Positions 45,842 to 54,065 are shown, counted from the stretch's first letter. The stretch is DNA of 64,000 nucleotides from Bacillus fungorum (GCF_002746455.1 NZ_NWUW01000022.1:18765-82764), one strand, 5' to 3'. Translations and numbers: made by a program. Notes: generated by a model from the letters alone, not told the origin.

Positions 45842-47610
45842 AGATATGGAAATTGGTAGGTCGCCTCATTCGCTTCCGTCCACGACTTTACTTAGGTGCC
45901 TTTCTTCTTTGGGCATTGGTTCATGGACTTCCACTAGCCACAGGGATTGTTTTAAAAGAAATCTTTGACGCTTTAGATGGAGCGGCAGTTGTTTCAAATG
46001 ATATCGGTTTTTTAATTATCATTTTGGTTGCTACTTTACTTGTCCGGGCCATTACATTGATTGCCGGTTTTTATGTTGATTTCACCTTTATCTTTGTCGT
46101 GGCAAGTTTATTGCGTAAAAATGTGCTTAAATACATTTTTAAACGCCCTGCTGCCAAAGCATTGCCGAGCTCGGTTGGTGATTCAATCAGTCGTTTCCGT
46201 GATGACATTGATGAAATCGCAGGATTTGTCGGTTGGACAGCAGATTTAATCTATCGTCCACTTTTTGCGATTGTCGCATTGGTGATTATGTTCCAAATCA
46301 ACGTCAAATTAACGCTGATAGTCTTTATTCCGTTAGTAGGATTAATGATAGTAAGTAATATTGCGAAAACCTATGTTGAAAAGTATAGAAGAGCGAGTCG
46401 TCAAGCGATGGGACGTGTCACAGGTTTTATCGCGGATACTTTCGATGGTGTGGAAACCGTCAAAACATCTGGTTCTGAAAAACAATTGGTAAAATACCTG
46501 CAGAGTCTTAACGAAAAGCGACAAGTATTCTCTGTTAGAGATCAGTTGTTCAGTGATTTACTAAACACTATTTTTGAGAATTCGATTCGCTTCGGAACAG
46601 GTTTAATTCTATTTTTTGCAGCTGCCTCTGTTCAAGATGGAAGTTTCTCCACGGGTGACTTAGTATTATTCATTTTTTACTTGGGATGGCTTGGAGAGGT
46701 CACACACTTCCTTGGACGTCTAATTGCACGCTTTAAGCAGGCGGGCGTATCTATTGATCGTATTTTAGACATGCAAGGCGGTGAAGTGGATAAGCTGACT
46801 GAGCACGGACCCGTTTATTTGGACGGACAGTTTCCAGAAGTTCCGTATGTAGAAAAATCGGTAGAACATCATTTGAATAAATTGGATGTAAAAGGTCTGA
46901 GCTATACCTACCCACGGTCACAGCAGGGCATTCAGGATGTAGATTTGCACATCCAACGGGGCACGTTGACTGTAGTTACAGGCCGAGTCGGTTCTGGAAA
47001 GAGCACACTCGTGAAGACGCTGCTCGGTCTATTGCCAAAGCAGGAAGGCGAAGTTCGTTGGAACGATCAACTTGTGGAAGATCAAGGGGCTTTCTTTGTA
47101 TCGCCACGTAGCTCCTATACACCTCAAGTGCCAAAGCTATCAAGTGAAACGCTACGTGAAAACATTTTGATGGGGCTTCCTGAAGATAAAGTGAACCTGG
47201 AACAGGCGATTCAATTGTCCGTGTTAGAGAAGGATGTTTCGCAAATGGAGCAAGGATTGGAGACATTAATCGGTACGAGAGGAACAAAATTATCCGGCGG
47301 TCAATTACAACGTACAGCGGCCGCGCGTATGTTTATAAGAGAAGCTGAATTGCTAGTGTTTGATGATCTCTCTAGTGCGCTTGATGTGAATACGGAACTT
47401 ACGATGTGGGAGCGAATTTTTGATAGTCAAGATGCTACGTATCTCGTCATTTCTAACCGTCCAGCCGTGCTGCGTCGTGCAGATCAAATCATCGTTATGA
47501 AAGACGGACAAGTAGAAGCAACAGGCAGTCTAGACCATCTGTTAGAAAGTTCTGAAGAAATGCAAAAAATTTGGAATAGTACGCAAGAAGATTCATCTGC
47601 GGTTTCTTAA
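45838..47610 (+). CDS. ABC exporter half-transporter, degenerate NBD
   Basis: 590 aa with an exporter transmembrane domain and an NBD. Walker A GRVGSGKST and signature LSGGQ are canonical, but the Walker B reads LLVFDDLS (Asp for the catalytic Glu) and the H-loop reads ISNRP (Asn for His). So this subunit supplies a good signature motif to its partner while its own site is non-hydrolytic, as in heterodimeric bacterial exporters with one degenerate ATP site. Start by GGAGGTG before ATG 45838. It is the last gene of the operon. Confidence 0.93.
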   Translation: MKIWKLVGRLIRFRPRLYLGAFLLWALVHGLPLATGIVLKEIFDALDGAAVVSNDIGFLIIILVATLLVRAITLIAGFYVDFTFIFVVASLLRKNVLKYIFKRPAAKALPSSVGDSISRFRDDIDEIAGFVGWTADLIYRPLFAIVALVIMFQINVKLTLIVFIPLVGLMIVSNIAKTYVEKYRRASRQAMGRVTGFIADTFDGVETVKTSGSEKQLVKYLQSLNEKRQVFSVRDQLFSDLLNTIFENSIRFGTGLILFFAAASVQDGSFSTGDLVLFIFYLGWLGEVTHFLGRLIARFKQAGVSIDRILDMQGGEVDKLTEHGPVYLDGQFPEVPYVEKSVEHHLNKLDVKGLSYTYPRSQQGIQDVDLHIQRGTLTVVTGRVGSGKSTLVKTLLGLLPKQEGEVRWNDQLVEDQGAFFVSPRSSYTPQVPKLSSETLRENILMGLPEDKVNLEQAIQLSVLEKDVSQMEQGLETLIGTRGTKLSGGQLQRTAAARMFIREAELLVFDDLSSALDVNTELTMWERIFDSQDATYLVISNRPAVLRRADQIIVMKDGQVEATGSLDHLLESSEEMQKIWNSTQEDSSAVS

Positions 47611-47632
47611 TCTTAATAAAAAACTGTGATAT

Positions 47633-47675
47633 TCTCATTTCAAATTCGCAAAACATTAAACGATCTGAAATGAGA
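47633..47675. terminator. Hairpin after the exporter genes
   Basis: TCTCATTTCA (47633-47642) and TGAAATGAGA (47666-47675) are perfectly complementary over 10 bp, 23 bp past the stop of the second exporter gene. No T-run follows, so termination strength is uncertain. Confidence 0.4.
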
Positions 47676-47719
47676 CGTTCCTGGCTATGTACGCAGTTTT
47701 CCTACTATAATTTTAAAAA

Positions 47720-47773
47720 GCAAAGGGCTATAAAGTCTTCGATCGCTTTGATCAAGAGTTTATAGCCCTTTGC
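47720..47773. terminator. 15-bp perfect inverted repeat, terminator-like
   Basis: GCAAAGGGCTATAAA (47720-47734) and TTTATAGCCCTTTGC (47759-47773) pair perfectly with a 24-nt loop. On the minus strand it is followed by TTTTT, so it looks like a terminator for leftward transcription, although no leftward gene ends here. Confidence 0.5.
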
Positions 47774-48410
47774 TAGTGCAGGAACGCTAAACTATAGACT
47801 AATAGGTAATATGTATAGTTTAAAGTATCTAAAACTAAAAATTAACCATGCTAGCCGATGGTAAGGAGAATTATATCTTTATAAAGAAAGGGAAAAATAA
47901 GCACCAATAACTTCGCACGAAATACCAATTTTACGAATAATAAGGAGGTTAAATAAAAATCTAATAACAGTATCTAGGGATTTCGAGCTTAGTTTCATGA
48001 ATCTTAGTATTTTGGTGTTTACCTATATAATTCATACTTTATATAGAAATTATTAAATTTTGAGTAACTCCTTACTAATCTTTATAGTAAATTACATTTT
48101 ACTTTATAAGATTTTTTCTCACGTCAATCTAATTAAATCCCCATAATTATGATTATATAAACCAATGTATGTTTTTATAAAGACTTTTAAACTATATTTA
48201 TGTATTGATTCTTTGTATAAATTTATATATCAAATTTATTTTATATACATTTGTAGTTTTTACACTAATTTTTATGGTTAAATACAAATTTCTGGCTTAA
48301 TTATCTATAATTTTACTTGAGTAAATACATTATTCCATTCACTATTGAGTATTTTTAGTACCTGATAATTTAATTATGTAAATAAGTCTGTGTAAAAATT
48401 GAATTTAACG

Positions 48411-48444
48411 CGAACTTGTGTTCGTTTATTTTTTCTGTTATAGT
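48411..48444 (+). promoter_or_regulatory. Promoter with overlapping LexA (SOS) box for the XerS-like gene
   Basis: A sigma-A-like promoter: TTGTGT (48416-48421), 17-bp spacer, TATAGT (48439-48444). The palindrome CGAACTTGTGTTCG (48411-48424) overlaps the -35 box and matches the Gram-positive LexA/DinR consensus CGAAC-N4-GTTCG (one deviation in the central RNRY). Expression is therefore predicted to be induced by DNA damage. Confidence 0.65.
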
Positions 48445-48462
48445 ATATATGAGGTGATTTTT

Positions 48463-49539
48463 ATGGATTACAGCAAGCAACGTCAAAAATCAGTACATCG
48501 TAAGAAATTATACGAGAATTTAAATGAAATGCCCTTTTACATAGAAGAATTTGTGGAGTACAAAGAATTGCATGATGCCTCTCCCTCCACCCTACTGAAT
48601 TATGTATATGATTTTAGAGTTTTCTTTAATTGGCTATTATCTGAACAAATTATTGAATATAAGCTTATTAAAGACATATCCTTCTCTGATTTGGAGAATT
48701 TAAAGAAAAAAGATGTTGAGAACTTTATGAGGTTTTTAAAACTACAACAAAACATGCAGAATTCCTCGGTTAACAGAAAAATTTCAGCCTTAAAGTCTTT
48801 ATTTAAGTACCTTACCGCCCTATCAGAGAATGATGATGGAGAATGTTATTTTTATAGAAATGTAATGGCTAAGATTGAAATACATAAAGATAAAGAAACG
48901 TTAAATGCTCGTGCAAAACGTATGAGATCTAAAATATTTCATAATGATGACGATCAAGAGTTTTTAAATTACGTTAAGTATAAGCATGAAAAATCTTTAA
49001 CAAAACATCAGTTGTTCTATTTTTTGAGAGATAAAGATCGGGATGTAGCAATCCTCTCCCTTTTTCTTGGTAGTGGTATTCGTGTAAGTGAATTGGCCGA
49101 TCTTCGTATGGAGGATATAAACCTAAAAGAAAGACTAATTGATGTAATTCGCAAAGGAAATAAAGAAGATTCAGTATGGATTACCCCAATTGCATTAAAT
49201 GATCTTGAAAAGTATATGGAAATTAGAGATAATAGATACGCTCCCGGGAAAGAATTAAAAAATGTGTTTTTATCGAAGTATAAACATACTGCACAACCTC
49301 TTTCGGTTAGGGCTATCCAGGATATAGTAGAAAAATATACTAAGGCTTATGGCAAAAAAATGTCTCCTCATAAATTAAGACATACATTGGCAAATAAATT
49401 ATATATGGAAGAAAAAGATTCGTTACAAGTCATGCAGCAACTTGGACATACGAGTCAAGATACAGCTTTGTTATACACACAGCTTGGAGAAACAACTATT
49501 AAAGATAGTTTAGGAAGAATAGGAAAAAATAAAGAATAA
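48463..49539 (+). CDS. xerS: Tyrosine recombinase, XerS-like
   Basis: 358 aa, the length of streptococcal/lactococcal XerS. The N-terminal SAM-like core-binding domain (about 25-165) is followed by a catalytic domain with the first arginine in GSGIRVSELADL, the lysine in RKGNKED, HKLRHTLA (H-x-x-R), LGHTS and the tyrosine nucleophile in LLYTQ. The internal FYRNVMAKI-KETLNARA segment is characteristic of XerS. ATG 48463 follows GAGGTGA (48451-48457) by 5 nt; the longer frame from 48418 would read through its own promoter. Alone in its unit and ending at a terminator. Likely resolves dimers of this replicon or moves an element. Confidence 0.85.
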   Translation: MDYSKQRQKSVHRKKLYENLNEMPFYIEEFVEYKELHDASPSTLLNYVYDFRVFFNWLLSEQIIEYKLIKDISFSDLENLKKKDVENFMRFLKLQQNMQNSSVNRKISALKSLFKYLTALSENDDGECYFYRNVMAKIEIHKDKETLNARAKRMRSKIFHNDDDQEFLNYVKYKHEKSLTKHQLFYFLRDKDRDVAILSLFLGSGIRVSELADLRMEDINLKERLIDVIRKGNKEDSVWITPIALNDLEKYMEIRDNRYAPGKELKNVFLSKYKHTAQPLSVRAIQDIVEKYTKAYGKKMSPHKLRHTLANKLYMEEKDSLQVMQQLGHTSQDTALLYTQLGETTIKDSLGRIGKNKE

Positions 49540-49575
49540 GAGTTTAGCAATTTCCTATTGCAAAATCTTATTCTT
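49532..49575 (+). terminator. Terminator of the XerS-like gene
   Basis: AAGAATAAGA (49532-49541) overlaps the stop codon and pairs with TCTTATTCTT (49566-49575); the inner bases AGCAA/TTGC extend the stem. Confidence 0.6.
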
Positions 49576-49980
49576 CATCCTACTCAAACATATGTATTTT
49601 AATATAAATTAAATTTTATTGTATAAAAAATGCATAATTAAACCTTACTTTAATTGGGGTATAATCACTTTCTTTTGAAAAAAATAAGATGTACAGATTC
49701 TTATTTTTATTGTGTCTATTAAATTTTTATTTAACGGACAATTATAAGATGGCCGTTACCCCTTATCCTATCTGTACAAGGGTGTAAAACTTCAAAATAT
49801 TCCGATAAAAATTATTAAACTAAAATTTTATTGATTAACAGACCTAAACCTATTTAATCTTGAGTAAGATGCCACCATTCTTACTCAAGATTAGTTAGAT
49901 TTATATTGGGGAAAAATTAACTATGATAAAATGAATATACTAGATACCTCCTAAACATTGTTTCCCATTTATCAATCAGT
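49576..49980. other. Intergenic region between convergent units
   Basis: About 400 bp without a gene. Apart from the strong hairpin at 49856-49892 I see nothing in it. Confidence 0.5.
49856..49892 (-). terminator. Terminator of the bacteriocin operon
   Basis: AATCTTGAGTAAGA (49856-49869) and TCTTACTCAAGATT (49879-49892) form a perfect 14-bp stem with a 9-nt loop, 88 bp after the stop of the DsbB-like gene read leftward. Confidence 0.65.
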
Positions 49981-50391
49981 TTATAATTTTTTCGAACTTT
50001 GTAACAGAACCTTCCCGTTTATAAAAAATGATAAAGCGAATATTATTATGAATGCTGTTAAAGACATAAGCGGAATTGTTATAAAACCTCCCCATTTATC
50101 ATAGATTGTTAAACAGCTACTTGTAATACCACAAAAGCTACTTTTCTGTTGAGTAAATTGAATAAAATTATGGTAAGAAGAAATAATTATACCTATCAAT
50201 GAAAAATAACGAAGATAATATTTTATATTTTTATCATTAATTAGTATTGAAATGAAAATTAACAAAGGAATTGGGTACATTAAAATTCTTTGATACCAAC
50301 ATAGACTGCAAGGAACATAGCCCTTTACTTCACTAAAATATAAACTCCCTATCGTAGCTACTAGTGAAACAAGAAAAGAAAAATATATCAT
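49981..50391 (-). CDS. DsbB/BdbC-like disulfide bond formation membrane protein
   Basis: 136 aa with four predicted transmembrane segments. It has the periplasm-side (outer face) cysteine pairs of the DsbB family: CSLC in VPCSLCWYQR near residues 27-30, and CGITSSC near 87-93. The enzyme reoxidises a thioredoxin-like partner with quinone. It is last in a leftward operon with a thioredoxin-like protein, a C39 ABC transporter and cysteine-rich precursors, matching the BdbA/BdbB pair of the sublancin locus. So it very likely forms the two disulfides of the peptides. Confidence 0.9.
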   Translation of the reverse strand: MIYFSFLVSLVATIGSLYFSEVKGYVPCSLCWYQRILMYPIPLLIFISILINDKNIKYYLRYFSLIGIIISSYHNFIQFTQQKSSFCGITSSCLTIYDKWGGFITIPLMSLTAFIIIFALSFFINGKVLLQSSKKL

Positions 50392-50423
50392 ATATTTACT
50401 CCTTTAAAAAAATCAAATTAATT

Positions 50424-50840
50424 TTATTCTGCCAAAAATGACTTTAATTCAGATTTAGATTGGATCCCCTCTACCCGGTCTATTTCTTCCCCATTTTTAT
50501 ATTTTAGTAAAGTAGGTGTTTTTTGAATGTTATTTTTTTTTAAAAATTCAATATCCATATTTTCTTCTGACTCCATGTTTATAGCAAATACCTTTTTCTT
50601 ATCTTCTTTAATCACTTCATTTAAGGATGGCTTAGTGGTTTGGCATGCTGTACAGCTAGTTTTGTAAACGTAAACATAAAAATTATCTTTTGAGTTTATT
50701 TTACCTTTATATTCTGTTATATCAATATTAGTATAGTTAGGTTTTTCTAAATCTTTTGAAGTGAAGATAAAAAAGAGAGAACCTATACTTATTAGAATAA
50801 CTAAACTGAAAAACAGGATTTTTTTTGACATTTTATTCAC
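50424..50840 (-). CDS. Membrane-anchored thioredoxin-like oxidoreductase
   Basis: 138 aa: an N-terminal membrane anchor (residues 7-27), then a thioredoxin fold with the CxxC active site in TSCTACQTTKP and the cis-proline loop in IQKTPTLLKY. It corresponds to BdbA-type proteins that introduce disulfides into exported peptides. It sits 2 bp after the transporter gene and 32 bp before the DsbB-like gene, so the three are co-transcribed. Confidence 0.88.
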   Translation of the reverse strand: MNKMSKKILFFSLVILISIGSLFFIFTSKDLEKPNYTNIDITEYKGKINSKDNFYVYVYKTSCTACQTTKPSLNEVIKEDKKKVFAINMESEENMDIEFLKKNNIQKTPTLLKYKNGEEIDRVEGIQSKSELKSFLAE

Positions 50841-50842
50841 CT

Positions 50843-52948
50843 CTAATTTAATTGTTTCTCAAATTCTTTTTGCATTTCGAAGATGGATTTTTCTCTAAAA
50901 ATAAATTTCTTATCATATTTTGTTATATACTCAGGATTATGTGTAATAAAAATTATTATCGAATTTAAATCCAATAAAGCATCATAAATTTTCATGAAAT
51001 TATCAGAATCTACATTACTAAGCGATTCATCTAAAATTAAAACACTTGGTTTATGAAGAATTGCTCTAGCAAGGCATAATCGCTGTTTTTGTCCCGTAGA
51101 CAAATTAGAATGACTATTATTTATTACAAAATTAAATCCTTTAGGAAGTGAAGTGATTACATCATAAATATGTGCAATTTTACAAGCCTTTATAATTTCA
51201 TCTTCAGTAAAATATTCCCCCATACATATATTTTCTTTAATTGTATTTTTGAAGAGAAATGGATTTTCATTTAAATAAATAATTTCCTTTCTTAAACTAT
51301 TATCATTAACTTCATTAATATCAACACCATTAATATATATTTGTGATGGGTTAGTTTGATAGAGTTTGTTTAATAATTTAGAAAACGTAGTTTTTCCTGA
51401 ACCACTTTCACCGATTAAAATAACTTTATCATTATTAGAAATATTCATATTAACATTTTTAATAATACAGTGATCATTAATATTAAAGTTTAAATTTTGT
51501 ATAGATATGTCTTTAATCCTTGTAATATCTGTCTGAGGCTTATTTTGAACTACTGGATAATTCATTAAATCAGTCAATCTTTCCTTAGCCACAAGCGATT
51601 TTTGAATTTCTCCTTGCAATTCAATTAATCCTGATAAAGAGCTTAACATAAACATAGTTAACGAGTTTATAAAAAGTAAATCCCCTAATGACATAGTATC
51701 CGCCATAATCTGTTTAGCACCAACATATAATAATATGATAGAAAATGAAGTCTGAATAAGTTTTTTTAGTCCATTATTATTTGTTATTGTAACGGCTTCT
51801 TTTAACGCCGCATTAAGTTCCCTATTGAATATTTTGTTAAATGCAGAGAAAAAATATTCCTTCTTATTTAAAGAATAAATATTATTCATATTTTTTATAA
51901 ATTGTATTAAAAAAGATTGGGTATCAGCATTTTTACTCATAGAATCTTTATTTCTTTTTTGGATAATATCATAATATATAAAAGTAATTGCTATCAAAAT
52001 CAACGTCAAAATAAGAACAGTGAAAAAAAGTAAAACATTGATGTTATAAAGGACGAATCCTATTCCTAAAAAAATTACAGTATTTAATATTACTGAAACA
52101 AAAGCTATATTTACTAAATTCCGAATATAATAAATATCATTAAATCTCGATATAATATCGCCATCATCCCTATTTTCAAAAAAATTAATAGGTAGTTTTA
52201 ATATTTTCCTAAAAAATTCTTTCGATATAGATTTGTCTAATTTTATCGCTGCCTTATTAATTATGTAAGTTCTTAAATAATCAAATGCATTACTTAAAAA
52301 ATTAATTCCTAAAAAAATCAAAGCGAATTCCAGCAATAGATATTCATAATTGTGAGGAATTATCTCATCTATTACAAGTTTAAAGAAGAAAGAGTTACTA
52401 ATTGAAAACAAGACAAACAAAATAGATAAAAATAAGACAAACGAGATATTCAATTTATTATTTTTTATCAATTCCTTAAAAAAATTCTGATGATAACTTA
52501 TTTTTTTATCAGAATTACACTTTTTAGATTCAATTAAAAGAAATATGCCTGTAGTATATTGTTTAAATTCATCAATAGTAATTTTAGATATTTTATCGTT
52601 AGCCGGGTCACTTATTACCAATTTATTTCTATTCCTTTTATAAACAATTATATAGTGACCTTCATAAGATTCATTGACTCCTTTATTTATTAAAGCTATA
52701 CAAGGTCCTTCAATGTGTTTTAATGCTTCTCCAATATCTTCTTTATTTATCTCAACTGCTTTACAAGAAAAATGATTAACTTGACTAAATAACGATATCA
52801 AATCTTTTAAATCATATCCATTTTTATAAGTAACTTGATCCCTAAGGTAATTAATACCATGATGCAAATGATAATATTTAAAAATAGATGCGACACAAGC
52901 TATTCCACAATCGTATTCTTCTTGTTGCTTTGTATGTATGTATTTCAT
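50843..52948 (-). CDS. C39-peptidase ABC transporter for double-glycine peptides (SunT-like)
   Basis: 701 aa. The N-terminal C39 protease domain (1-135) has the catalytic cysteine in EEYDCGIACVASI (about Cys14), the histidine in GHYIIVYK and the aspartate in ISDPAND. A six-helix exporter domain follows, then an NBD with GESGSGKTT, LSTGQ, LILDES and FITHN. It cleaves precursors after Gly-Gly and exports them. ATG 52948 is chosen because AAAGGTGA precedes it and DCG then lies at the usual distance; a longer frame from 52993 adds 15 residues without a good ribosome site. Transported substrates are almost certainly the three precursors immediately upstream. Confidence 0.93.
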   Translation of the reverse strand: MKYIHTKQQEEYDCGIACVASIFKYYHLHHGINYLRDQVTYKNGYDLKDLISLFSQVNHFSCKAVEINKEDIGEALKHIEGPCIALINKGVNESYEGHYIIVYKRNRNKLVISDPANDKISKITIDEFKQYTTGIFLLIESKKCNSDKKISYHQNFFKELIKNNKLNISFVLFLSILFVLFSISNSFFFKLVIDEIIPHNYEYLLLEFALIFLGINFLSNAFDYLRTYIINKAAIKLDKSISKEFFRKILKLPINFFENRDDGDIISRFNDIYYIRNLVNIAFVSVILNTVIFLGIGFVLYNINVLLFFTVLILTLILIAITFIYYDIIQKRNKDSMSKNADTQSFLIQFIKNMNNIYSLNKKEYFFSAFNKIFNRELNAALKEAVTITNNNGLKKLIQTSFSIILLYVGAKQIMADTMSLGDLLFINSLTMFMLSSLSGLIELQGEIQKSLVAKERLTDLMNYPVVQNKPQTDITRIKDISIQNLNFNINDHCIIKNVNMNISNNDKVILIGESGSGKTTFSKLLNKLYQTNPSQIYINGVDINEVNDNSLRKEIIYLNENPFLFKNTIKENICMGEYFTEDEIIKACKIAHIYDVITSLPKGFNFVINNSHSNLSTGQKQRLCLARAILHKPSVLILDESLSNVDSDNFMKIYDALLDLNSIIIFITHNPEYITKYDKKFIFREKSIFEMQKEFEKQLN

Positions 52949-53003
52949 TTTATTATCACCTTTACATAATATTAGGTTTTTAATTTTTTTCATACTTTAT
53001 AGG

Positions 53004-53051
53004 AACAGATCCCAAAATCCTCCTTTTTTGAATAGAGTTTTGGAATCTGTT
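53004..53051 (-). promoter_or_regulatory. Hairpin between precursor genes and transporter gene
   Basis: AACAGATCCCAAAA (53004-53017) pairs with TTTTGGAATCTGTT (53038-53051), 13 of 14 bp. There is no T-run on the minus strand. It may act as a partial terminator or RNA-stability element that keeps precursor expression above transporter expression. Confidence 0.4.
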
Positions 53052-53202
53052 ACAAGAATCTTTAATAAAAGTTTAAACAGGTATCTACAAAAAATGAAAA
53101 TTCAGTTTTTTTAACTCTTTATGATACTATACTTTTTTGAGGTTATTACATATACTACAATACAACTATATTAATTACATCTAATATCTTAACCCACTCT
53201 GT

Positions 53203-53385
53203 CTAGCAAAATTGGTTATATAGAATACATGATTTGGGGCGTTTTGCTAGACATTCATTCAATAAACTTTTACAGTTTGGGCCTGCTCCTCCACCATCAT
53301 GAATTACTGTTTCATTTGTAGGGTTAATGCCTCCACTGTGCTTTGTTAATTCTTCTGCTTTTAGTTCACGCATAAATTTATTCAT
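53203..53385 (-). CDS. Glycocin-like bacteriocin precursor 3
   Basis: 60 aa. A double-glycine leader of 19 residues (MNKFMRELKAEELTKHSGG) and a 41-residue core. The core starts INPTNETVIHDGGG and ends with C-x6-C-x7-C-x6-C, closing LYNQFC. This spacing and the final Y-x-Q-F-C match sublancin-type glycocins, which fold as a helical hairpin with two nested disulfides. The protein equals precursor 1 except for one core residue (Ala instead of Val after GGG). AGGAGA precedes the ATG. It is the last of three tandem copies of about 220 bp. Confidence 0.88.
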   Translation of the reverse strand: MNKFMRELKAEELTKHSGGINPTNETVIHDGGGAGPNCKSLLNECLAKRPKSCILYNQFC

Positions 53386-53421
53386 CTTTTTTCTCCTAAG
53401 AAATATTGATTTTTAAACATA

Positions 53422-53607
53422 TTAGCAAAATTGGTCATATAATTTACAAGATTTTAAATTTTTAAATATCATACATGACTCAAGTAAGTTTCTACAGTTT
53501 GGGCCTGCTCCTCCACCATCATGGATTACTGTTTCATTTGTAGGGTTAATACCTCCACTGTACTTTGTTAATTCTTCTGCTTTTAGTTCACGCATAAATT
53601 TATTCAT
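53422..53607 (-). CDS. Glycocin-like bacteriocin precursor 2 (divergent core)
   Basis: 61 aa. The leader (one change, Tyr for His before SGG) and first half of the core are the same as in its neighbours, but the cysteine-rich half differs strongly: NCRNLLESC, then an 8-residue loop MIFKNLKS, then CKLYDQFC. The C-x6-C pairs are kept. The contrast between frozen leader and changed hairpin suggests a distinct partner peptide or diversified target range. AGGAGG precedes the ATG. Confidence 0.88.
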   Translation of the reverse strand: MNKFMRELKAEELTKYSGGINPTNETVIHDGGGAGPNCRNLLESCMIFKNLKSCKLYDQFC

Positions 53608-53644
53608 CTTTTTTCCTCCTAAGAAATATTAATTTTTAAACATA

Positions 53645-53827
53645 TTAGCAAAATTGGTTATATAGAATACATGATTTGGGGCGTTTTGCTAGACATTCAT
53701 TCAATAAACTTTTACAGTTTGGGCCTACTCCTCCACCATCATGGATTACTGTTTCATTTGTAGGGTTAATGCCTCCACTGTGCTTTGTTAATTCTTCTGC
53801 TTTTAGTTCACGCATAAATTTATTCAT
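53645..53827 (-). CDS. Glycocin-like bacteriocin precursor 1
   Basis: 60 aa, promoter-proximal member of the tandem array. Leader of 19 residues ending SGG; core of 41 residues with IHDGGGVGPN and C-x6-C-x7-C-x6-C. The loop between cysteines 2 and 3 (LAKRPKS) has one serine but no cysteine, whereas sublancin glycosylates a loop cysteine. AAAAAGGAGG is an excellent ribosome site. No glycosyltransferase or recognisable immunity gene lies beside it. Confidence 0.88.
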   Translation of the reverse strand: MNKFMRELKAEELTKHSGGINPTNETVIHDGGGVGPNCKSLLNECLAKRPKSCILYNQFC

Positions 53828-53865
53828 CTTTTTTCCTCCTTTTTAGGATTTTTATTACATTTATT

Positions 53866-53894
53866 ACAATACATAACCAAATAAAGGAAGTCAA
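53866..53894 (-). promoter_or_regulatory. Candidate promoter of the bacteriocin operon
   Basis: Read leftward: TTGACT (53894-53889), 17-bp spacer, TATTGT (53871-53866), 39 bp before the first precursor ATG. The -35 is good, the -10 is moderate. Confidence 0.5.
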
Positions 53895-54065
53895 TAACAA
53901 TATAAAAAATTTTAAGAATATTTGAATCTTTAGAACTTTTTATTTATCATTAAAATTGATTGCAGTTCTTGAAAAATCCAGATTAATATTTTTCTCTTTA
54001 AAGAGGGTATTCGACAGCAGTAGTTGAAAACAATGAAAACAAATTATTTTAAGGAGATATATTTT

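Larger units (their letters stand above)
47611..48410. other. AT-rich intergenic region after the NRPS operon
   Basis: About 800 bp with no gene. It contains an imperfectly placed terminator (47633-47675) and a long perfect palindrome (47720-47773); the rest, to about 48400, is extremely AT-rich with no feature I can support. Confidence 0.5.

Noticed and set aside
7635..47610. Zwittermicin, kurstakin, bacillibactin or polymyxin cluster
   Set aside because: The domain order and pocket residues differ: no hydroxymalonyl/aminomalonyl genes, no starter C domain, no dihydroxybenzoate genes, and no repeated Dab modules.
53203..53827. CRISPR-like or satellite repeat
   Set aside because: The 220-bp units are translated precursor genes, each with its own ribosome site, not short spacer-separated repeats.
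53203..53827. Lanthipeptide or sactipeptide precursors
   Set aside because: No LanM, LanBC or radical SAM gene is nearby; the neighbours are disulfide-forming enzymes.
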